Below are positions 56,312 to 64,000 of a DNA stretch of 64,000 nucleotides, one piece after another; the stretch's first letter is position 1; the number at the start of each line of letters is the position of its first letter. The notes under the pieces were generated by a model. That model saw only the letters and a list, made by a program, of their open reading frames with translations. It was not told the DNA's origin and did not search any database. The position numbers were made by a program, and so were the translations under genes. This DNA comes from Dactylonectria macrodidyma (Eukaryota > Ascomycota > Sordariomycetes > Hypocreales > Nectriaceae), in assembly GCA_020744425.1 (NCBI GenBank), contig JAGMUV010000014.1:248001-312000 (forward strand), read 5' to 3'.

Positions 56312-57932
56312 ATGCATTTTCCGCAAGAAATCAAAGATAACATAGTCTCCTACTTATTTCAACCTTTCTGGGTGTCAAGTTTCCCATATTCGGGCACGTG
56401 GGACTGCCTTCAGATTGACTGGGATTCATTTATACAATTTGGCAAGCCGAGATTGGTCGAGCGTGAAGAAGGGTTATATACGAAAACGTTAGTATACGCG
56501 TTAGACCTCTCCCTGCCGACGCTCCTCAGCTTGCGCTTTGGTGTCTCATGAATGGAACGTCAGTGTAACCTCTCTGCTCCGTGCCCACCATTGGTGGCCC
56601 GCTGAGATGCACTCCGCGTCTTCTTTGAAACATGCTCTGAGTTGCTGCGCGAGAACCCGGGCAGAGATACGAGGCCAGGCCCCGCGCAACAGCCTTCCCC
56701 CGACGGTCAATCTAGTCAGGAGGCTGACAATCCCGCCAATTGAGGATTCATTGACGTTCAGGAGACGCTTCGCTTGGGAAGGCAAACCCGAAGTTGATTG
56801 GACAGAGTGGGACAACGAGGATAGATCCTCCTTGGATCCCAATACATACCAAGACCAGTACATTCCTCAGGAAAATCAAGCGACTTGTCAAGAGCATTAT
56901 GACAAATCACCCGAGATTCAAATTCTTCTTGATCTATTTAAAAGTCTTGGAAGAATCGATGCCTTCAGCGTCTTGTTTCCTCGTGCCGTCACTTGCATGA
57001 GGTTCGGGGATGAAATGGCTGACTGCTATGACATTCAGGCCGTGGTGGGAACAATCGCTGCTATTCGATCTGGGCTTCAAACCAGCACATTTGATCACCT
57101 CACCGATCTACGCCTCGAGCTTCCATCAACCTACTTTGTCGAGCAGACAGTAGACGGCATGGACCAAGAGGCACGGAATCGCCTCAAACACCTCTACATC
57201 CGGATACTAGATCAGACTGGCGTTGCTGGGTGTCACGAATGGCTTGGCACCCTACTAGACGATGATTCTGACGCTTTGGATGGGACCACTGAGCTAGATT
57301 TCAACTCGCCCAACCCTTACCCATTCAGTAATCTCCAGTTTGAGTATCCGAATATCGACCATCAGCTGGGTCTCTGGGAGTTCGTTTCTTCATGCCGAAA
57401 CCTCGAGTCTCTCGGTATAGAGGCAACGCACTACCTGGACCTAACAATGCTCAGGTTCGGAGAAGCCCCAGCTCTATTGAATCTCCGCGTACTCACTCTC
57501 AGTCGGCTATACATCACATCTTCTTCTCTCATCAACCTCTGTAATCGCAACATGCCATTGTCGACTAGCACAGAGTATCAGCCTTGCCAACTCCAACGTC
57601 TCAGCCTTAAAGACGTCAAGATATACGAAGATGGAGGAGATTGGGACGAAGTATTCACTTTCCTTCTCGTTCATTGCCCTAGACTAGAGGTCGTGTGGTT
57701 TCACTTGTTGACGTACTTCTGTGAGCATGAGAACAACACGTTCGCGTGTTTAGAATCAAGGGGCGATGTCATAAGATCTCGTTCCAGTATGGATATCGAT
57801 GCAATGCTCGATTTACTTGGGCGACTAATCGATGAAGCTGGCGGTATTGAGTATTGTACCCAACATGTTGCATTCATGGTAAAGGAGGCATTGGAGACAA
57901 AGGTGAGAAACGAAAGGACGTGGCAGACTTAG
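56312..57932 (+). CDS. F-box protein with an apparent one-base frameshift
   Basis: The ATG opens MHFPQEIKDNIVSYLF, a typical fungal F-box start (LPxEIxxxIVxYL). The first frame runs to LPTLLSLRF and then ends at TGA 56549-56551; a second frame picks up exactly there with VSHEWNVSVTSLLRAHHWWP and continues to 57932. Dropping one G in the TTTGG at 56537-56541 would join them as LRF-VSHEWN, the pattern expected of the family. So this is either a sequencing error, a frameshifted pseudogene, or an unusual splice (GTGAAG at 56463 to CAG at 56529 also joins the frames but loses the conserved LRF). The second part is leucine-rich (LTDLRLELPS, LRVLTLSRLYITSSSL). F-box proteins recruit substrates to SCF ubiquitin ligases; the target is unknown. 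Confidence 0.75.
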
Positions 57933-58162
57933 ATATTACCGTCAGGCAAGGGCGATCGCGGGCCGGGCCTGATTGAACTGTTCAGCAAGTATCTATCCAC
58001 TCTTAAAATTCTTTCACACAAGAGGCCACACTATTAGTTACATATTCATGGGCTTCAAACAAGACGCCTCACCACAACCTCTTCAGCTATCCAGCAAGTG
58101 CCCCATCATTAACGTCGCAGCATCTAACAACTCTTGTATCCTCCCTGCTGGGAGTCACTCAT

Positions 58163-59172
58163 TCTAAGGACACAGTCCGTACAGACTACAGTAGCATTCC
58201 GCCGACGTACTGAAAGTTGTGGTGTTTTTGAAGTAGCCTTGTGAGAATATAGCCTCCCATAGTGTTTCAAAAACAGCCCCAGCAGCTTTGCTCGAGAGGT
58301 TACTTTGCAGGATCCAATCTCGGGGAAAAAATCAACCGGCTTTTGGGTATCAGCTCAAGTTGCTTGCGGGATAGAGCAAATTATCCACCAGCGAAATAAT
58401 CCCATCTCAAGGGCGGATGAGGATCGGATGGCAGTGGGAAGAGCCCCCGCCAAAGATCAGCATATTGCCTATATAATTGCTCGGGCGGCTGGCTATTGAG
58501 CTTCGAGCCTCCATCCTCGGCTTCCCAGTTCTCTCAGGTCAGATCTAGCACAGATGGGCCCAGAGCGCCAGCCACGGGCTTGATGGTTCTTTGCAGGACC
58601 TTGTCGCAAGCGAGGTTGACGAAGCCATTTTGAATCACGGCTTCAGGACGTAGTTTGTTTACTGTGAGCGACGAGCTGCGGCGAATGAGAGCATTATTGT
58701 GCCATGCCGTACGATGGCCATGCATAAAAACCATGACTTCGGGAAGATCGTCATAATGATCAATCAGATATGTCAGGTACGTCATAGCCTCATTGCCCTT
58801 GTTCTGGGATAGATAATTCCAAGATGAGGGTTTATTGGCGACGTACATGATCTGAGAGTCGCCCTTCCGAAGCCCAGTCTCCTCCTGCAACTTGGTCGAG
58901 TGGTCGCTTGAAACGGCCGCAACGATGAGTGTGATGAAGCCTCCTCTCGACTCATGACTGAGTTTCGCCAAATTCGCTTCAAAGACGTCAAAGCATGATG
59001 ACACATAGGCGAATAGAATACCCCTTTTGTTCAAATGAGACCTCTTGAGTAATAAGAGGCACACCAAGAGAATGAGACCAAGGCCAAGAGATGCAGAGGC
59101 TCTGTCAAATCTCACGTTGGCTTCTAGTTCGAGCAAAAATGAATGGGAAAGCTGAGGATTGATCGGCACCAA
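58163..59172 (-). pseudogene. Decayed DUF3431-family gene
   Basis: On the minus strand the core of a DUF3431 protein is clear: IMYVANKPSSWNYLSQNKGN, EAMTYLTYLIDHYDDLPEVM, VFMHGHRTAWHNN and NGFVNLACD. A hydrophobic anchor (LGLGLILLVCLLLLK) precedes it, but no ATG is found in frame before the conserved part. The frame hits TGA at 58534-58536 (possibly inside an intron), resumes with YADLWRGLFP, hits TAA at 58381-58383 between FAGG and FALSRKQLEL where relatives have glutamine (CAA to TAA), then shifts by one base at a T6 run to give PRDWILQSNLSSK and ends near YCSLYGLC. DUF3431 proteins are fungal, often anchored, and resemble glycosyltransferase-like proteins of unknown activity. Confidence 0.8.
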
Positions 59173-59457
59173 TGCGTTGATCGTCTAAGAGCCTTTTTCA
59201 TCTTACCGCTACGCACAGTCTAAGTCAATTTGCACCCTCACGGGCCATTTTCTAAGGTGTTGTGTCGGTGAAATAAATCAATGGTGCACGCGACCAACGT
59301 ATTACACCGTTCGTATAGTTGCGAAGTAGAGTGTTCTGATGCATACGAGCTTCTCTTCGTAGTATATAATAGCAAATGTCGTCCCGCAACTTGCCTATCA
59401 TTACTCAATTCCAACGTCTTTCGCAGTCTCATCCCCGCCAACTACTCATCCTCCAAA

Positions 59458-59877
59458 ATGAAAGCCGTCTACCTGCTCTCAGCGATGCTGTCTGCTGTGA
59501 ATGCTGGAATTCACAACTAGTAAGATCAATGTTCTGTAAAAACATCACGAATCCACGCTTACACTAGTAACGCAGCTACTCCGATACTAACTGCAAGAAC
59601 TGGATCGGCCAGAAGGATCTTGGAACTGGTTGGGGTGAGCAGACCTTTGCATCTGTCGCAGGAACCCACAGCGCCTTACCCGTAGAACAACCGGGCAGTA
59701 CAGTAAGTTTATGGCCCTCTTTCTCTCACCTGCCGTTATTATACCGCCGGTCGTAATTAACCGAAATACTCAGGGGTCGAGTTCTACGATAACAGCCGAG
59801 GCAACAAGTACACTCGCTATGATGGCCAATGCTGGGGAACGACAGGGAATGTTGTTACTCACATCAAGCCGTGGTAA
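59458..59877 (+). CDS. Small secreted cysteine-containing protein (effector-like)
   Basis: Exon 1 (59458-59519) gives a signal peptide, MKAVYLLSAMLSAVNAGIHN, exon 2 begins 59576 with YYSDTNCKNWIGQKDLGTGW, and exon 3 begins 59774 and reads VEFYDNSRGNKYTRYDGQCW to a TAA at 59875. About 95 residues with two cysteines after the signal. The exon 2/3 join is uncertain. The strong GTAAGT donor at 59703 leads to the wrong frame; the weaker GTACAG at 59698 keeps the expected frame. The alternative is a two-base insertion at the GGGG after the acceptor. Small proteins of this build occur in plant- and insect-associated fungi; the function is unknown and effector status is only a guess. Confidence 0.6.
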
Positions 59878-62800
59878 TTATATATTAACAACAACCGCTG
59901 ATTCCTGGACCACTAGGAATACCGTCATAGCTACTAGGCCCGCAGCTTAACGGGCGATGGAAGCTGAAACAACTTAGATATTTGTCCTCAAACGTGGCAA
60001 TAAATGCACAACAAATTTTCGTCCAAGCGCTATGGAGGCTCACATTCTCAATTGGAGGCGTACCAACCAGTTACGTAGTATCTATTGACGTCGGCATAAT
60101 ATCACCGACAATCATCAGAACATCTGGGCGGGGAGCGCGAAGGACAGTCTACTGAAATAATATTCGTAGATGTCTTGGCCTCGCGAACTGGAGATAGAGT
60201 TGATCTTTGTGGCACTTCTAGCGTCCCAAGAACTAATTGCGCAGACTAGGTGCCCTTCGTACGAACTCAGTTGATGCATCCACGATCTAGAGATGAGGTC
60301 CAGGGATTTTTAAGAGTTCTGTGGCTGCCTCCTTGAGACGGCGTATTTATCTCTTCGAGAATAGGCCTAGAGCGGATTCTCGGGGAGGTTGTGATGAATT
60401 TGTCAGATGTCCAGGCTCAGAGGTCCTGAAGGGCGGTGAATAAAGGGGACTTTCAGACCGAGAGTCGGAGGCAAGGATAACGGCAGGCATCTGCAAAGCA
60501 ATGAGACCTTTCTGGTGGGCTATGTCGCCAAGGCGCACATATGTATTAGTCATTCAATTTTGAGTGAATGCGTTGATCCATAATTGCCCTACTATCTATC
60601 TTTCGTCGCCGCTTCTATGTTACCCTATATGCTGGCACGCACCGCATCCTAGATACGCGTAGACAAGCAAGCCTGTCACGGATACACCGGCACCGATTTC
60701 TAGAATTCATACCAATTTTGCTGCCTTGCTAACAATCATAGTTGTGACCAAAAGCCCGGTTGTACCTTATGCGACTGAGTTATTGAGATACTGAGCTTGG
60801 GTATTGGGTCATACCACTGTTCCTATTGTAGATTTTTCTCTCTGTACTATTCTACCCTGGCACCTCCTCCTGGACATGCCCTATCAGGGCCCTTTTTCAA
60901 ACCTCATGCTATACCCTGCTGCTATCTGCTCACAATCTGTCATCACGATTCGCCGAGTTTTTATGCTGTTGTGCCGGCAACTCGCCCCTGGTGGAGTGGA
61001 CAGTAATTAAGTAGTTCATCACGGTCTCTTCGTAAGATGCTCTTAGGATAGAGGTCTTTTTTGTAAGAGTTGTCTCAATTCGCATTTAGCTACTATTTTT
61101 ATTGTTGCGCTTTAGGGTAGTCATTTCATTAAAGGAGCTTACGTACGGAGGACTATTTCATAAGTCATGTCCTGCGCTAATGACGCCACGCCTTCGTACC
61201 CCCGCTGGCTACTTAGGGATACGTAGCCTTCAGGGCCCTTGCTCCGTGCTGTCTCTGCAGCTCCCTGTATCTTCAGGGGCTCCCAGAGGCTAAGAGCACC
61301 CGCTACGATCTGCTAGCAGTGTTTAATGCGCTATAGATCTCGAGCTTGTAGGGAAGGTAAATAACATGAAGAACCTCATGTATCTGGCCTACTCTGATTG
61401 GCTGTCTCAAAAAGTGTGGCTTGAGATTGGGACATGACTTTTTGAAATGGGTCCTCTGCATTATTTACTGAGCCCAAAGAATAGACCTAACACAGGGCTA
61501 CAAATTTCGTTAGTCAGGCTAGGAAATCCCTGCATCAATGCCATCATTGATCCCACTTCACTGGCAAGCATCCATGGGTGTTTGAGGCCTGACGCCTGGA
61601 AGTGGGGGCATGAGCTTGAGACAAGGTTGATAAAGGGTCAATACTGAAATTGAGTGTCAAGATTATTGTGGAACAGGAGACACGCGTGGCTGTGGAGAGG
61701 TAAACCGGGTCTGTCAAACTGGTTGAGTGGCTCTACTGCAGGGTTTGTATCCTGGGGGCCCGCATTCAAGCGTAGAAATTCTTGAGCCTTCCTTCCTATG
61801 GTGAGACAACGATAGGTTGGTGAAGATGATCATCATGTTGCTAACGAGATTTCTCTTAGCAACAATTATTGAAATACGCTTACTTCTAAACTAGCTTACA
61901 TAGTAGTGACCGTTGAGAAATACGGAGCGGCTCAAAGGGTTGCCCTAAGTGCATAGTAGCGAGATTGGGGCTCTGATTCGTTAGGGCTGGCTTAGTGTCT
62001 TGACATTGACCTGAGAGGATGTCGACTTCCCAGGCCCTTATCAGATTCGATGAGGCTTACGGAAAGGATCCGACGGAGACTATAGTGAGAATGACGATAC
62101 GTAATTGATTCGATTCCAGCTGCAGGCCAACAGCAAATACTACGTTCCTATTGTCGGAGGTCACGCCATCATCCGACAAGGCGACGGCACAGCAATGAAA
62201 CTCGCCGCGTTGCCGGAGTCGGACTGGACTGGACTGGCCTAGAGTGGGGAGTTCGGCTGTTGGACTTGGCCTATGCCGTTAGTCCCGTGATCGCCAGGCT
62301 GTGCGACAAGGTGGAGCGTTGCATCCGGAGGGAAATGGCCGCCTGGATCGCTATCGGTCTCTGTTCTGTGACCGCTGCTGAGACCGACCGACCGACCTGC
62401 GTTGGCAGCGGATCCGTCCGACTTTTGCCGGCCATCGACTACATGTTCGAAGACGGCTGTGAAACGTATCGCTGCGGTAAATGCCGATGCGACCCTTCCC
62501 CCTTGCCACCCGGTTGAGAAGTGCCTTGGGTTATATACGTATTGCCCACGACAATGTGGAATCCCGTCAAGGGCTTGACACGCGTCGACGACATCTTTAC
62601 CGGGTCTCTGAAGCACAGTCTAAACAAACCCGGACTGGAGCACGCATGGCCTGCAACGTGCAACGACGATGACATCTCAGCACATGGTTTTAGGCCAGTC
62701 ATGATTTTATCGCTGCCCCTGGATCGGCACCGCGAGCACGAACTCGACTTAGTTGCCAGCGCTGGGCTGATTAGAACGTCGAAAGGATGCGGTTCCGCGG

Positions 62801-63828
62801 AGCCAAGCTTCGACCAAGCTTTCTTTCTTACCACTCTTAGTAGGGATGGTATCGATAAGTAAAGGCGCAAGAAGCAGCGCAAGAAGCAGCGCCGTCCAAT
62901 TTGTTCGACGGCGATCGGACCGGGGTGCGCATGGAGCATGGATCAATCGGACATAAGTGTCAAGTTCAGGACCGCCCCCTGTCGGCGTTGCCATGTCTCG
63001 CACCGGGAAACATTCCAAATCAAACAACCGAGGCCTCAACTGACACTAGGCCGGACCAGGTGTCCGGGTCAAACGTCCGGGTTCGAAGCTCGACACTAAA
63101 GCGATGATATTCCCGAATCCAAACGTTTCCGCACAGACGCTACGGCGACGATACTTCCTCATTGAACCAGCCCGCATAAAGGCCCGAGTCGCTGATGGGT
63201 TGAGACAGGGCAAGACAGCCCCCCCCAAGCCCCCCCTCCCCTGAGGCCTTGATCAGCGAGAGGCAGGGGCAACGTCTTTTCAGGAACAAGCCCCAGGGGC
63301 TGGTTTCGGCACTTGATAGTAGGACACTAATCTCTCGTCTCTAGCCTCTAGGCCCCGCTTCGCACTCTCTGGTAGCCTCGGCTGATGCCATCAACACACT
63401 TTCACACCACCAAGTCGCCCAAACCCTTGCAGCGGAACGCCTTCCACAACTGCCCATCACGGTTAGATCTTTCCACATCAGTACCGTCTTGTTTATAGCC
63501 CCCTTTGGACCATGCTGTAACACGGGCCTCTGAACCCGTGCTTGTATCATGGGACTGGGCACTCTCGAAGTAGGAGTTGCACCCACCGCAGACGTCGCAT
63601 AGAACCACTCGGCTCTACCCCGCGCCCTAGGGACATTTTTTCATTCGCCCCCCTGGCCGGGGGATCATCGTAAAAAACCGCCGAACACTGAGAGATTGAG
63701 TTTCGCATAAGATGCCCGGGTCTCGTTCGGTTGCCGAACTCGCAGACCTCTTTTGAAGGATCCCACGTCCCTGCCTGAAGGAAGCTGCTCCATGCGGCGA
63801 TTCTGCGCTCAGCAACAGCTCGCCTATC
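59878..63828. other. Gene-poor 4-kb region
   Basis: Many short frames but none with a recognised motif or consistent splice structure. The stretch to about 62100 is AT-leaning and resembles decayed repeat DNA; 62200-63400 is more GC-rich with short tandem words (GGACT x3 at 62222, a 12-bp GCGCAAGAAGCA pair near 62865-62892). A plus-strand frame at 62521-62862 starts without a convincing leader and is not accepted as a gene. Confidence 0.45.
62865..62892. repeat. Two-copy 12-bp tandem repeat
   Basis: GCGCAAGAAGCA is repeated twice and followed by a partial third copy, in non-coding DNA. Confidence 0.6.
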
Positions 63829-64000
63829 ATGGCAACAAAGATCGAGAATAGAGGCCCGCTGCTCATGGCCATCAACCTTACCTTCTTGTCCCTGGCCTTG
63901 GTTTGCATCGTCTTGCGGTGCTTTGTTCGCGTGTTCATGGTAAAGGCGTTTGGAAAGGATGACTGGCTCATGCTTATCGGAACGGTATGTGGAAAAACCT
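63829..64000 (+). CDS. Fungal rhodopsin-like membrane protein, 5' exon only
   Basis: The ATG opens MATKIENRGPLLMAINLTFL and continues through a first membrane helix (LSLALVCIVLRCFVRVFMV) to FGKDDWLMLIGT, after which a GTATGT donor begins at 63985. The [G/D]-D-D-W motif before the second helix is the hallmark of the fungal rhodopsin-like integral membrane family. The rest lies beyond the window. Exon end at 63984 is inferred from the donor. This is a second member of the family in the window, on the other strand and divergent in sequence from the gene at 14.6-16.0 kb. Confidence 0.75.
   Translation, partial: MATKIENRGPLLMAINLTFLSLALVCIVLRCFVRVFMVKAFGKDDWLMLIGTVCGKT

Noticed and set aside
61690..61780. 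Possible tRNA-like stretch (GGTTGAGTGG ... GGGTTTGTATCC)
   Set aside because: The B-box-like part lacks the expected GGTTCRAATCC core and I cannot fold a cloverleaf with a proper acceptor stem.
62521..62862. 113-codon plus-strand frame
   Set aside because: No recognisable domain, no splice partners and no upstream support; likely chance in GC-richer DNA.
1..64000. CRISPR arrays, rRNA genes, intact transposons or a secondary-metabolite core synthase
   Set aside because: None seen: no direct-repeat/spacer array, no rRNA-like sequence, no transposase or reverse transcriptase domain, and no PKS, NRPS or terpene synthase motifs.

Overview
This is genomic DNA from a filamentous ascomycete, most likely a Sordariomycete (Hypocreales is my guess). 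The genes are compact and mostly split by 48-97 bp introns with GTRNGT donors and CTAAC-type branch sites. Typical fungal families are present: fungal-type rhodopsin-like membrane proteins, an FAD-linked secreted oxidase, an F-box protein, a DUF3431 remnant and an Hva1-TUDOR protein. The species call is inference. Exon joins were read by eye from splice signals and reading frame, and every cumulative frame was checked.

Left half, about 1-31 kb, is mostly conserved housekeeping. It holds a partial helix-turn-helix protein at the left edge, a TBC-domain Rab-GAP-like protein (minus), a long disordered nuclear-looking protein interrupted by an in-frame TAG (minus), chaperonin subunit CCT2 (minus) facing translation factor eIF3b (plus), a rhodopsin-like 7TM protein (minus), a secreted berberine-bridge-type FAD oxidase (plus), the unfolded-protein sensor IRE1 (plus), and a ZNF598/Hel2-like RING E3 ligase (minus). 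Four of these (CCT2, eIF3b, IRE1, Hel2) act in protein synthesis or quality control.

Right half, about 31-64 kb, looks accessory. From 31.8 to 45.9 kb there is a metabolic block: an APH-fold kinase-like protein, a long-chain-alcohol-oxidase-type GMC enzyme, a short-chain dehydrogenase, a tiny Hva1-TUDOR protein, a nine-exon homoaconitase and a second short-chain dehydrogenase. Both dehydrogenases and the homoaconitase begin with presequence-like N-termini, which suggests a mitochondrial gene group. The alcohol oxidase has a tandem pair of CGG-N7-CCG elements upstream, the form bound by Zn2Cys6 regulators. After this come a small MIT-like protein, a secreted beta-rich protein, a decayed STAND/NACHT gene, a KHA1-type K+/H+ antiporter, an F-box protein with an apparent one-base frameshift, a decayed DUF3431 gene and a small secreted cysteine-containing protein. 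About 4 kb of gene-poor DNA follows, then the 5' exon of another rhodopsin-like membrane protein cut by the window edge.

I found no rRNA, no convincing tRNA, no CRISPR array and no intact transposon. The most novel-looking items are the possible mitochondrial homoaconitase/dehydrogenase cluster with its Zn2Cys6-type sites, the frame-neutral intron and strong-context uORF in IRE1, and the in-frame stop splitting the disordered nuclear protein.
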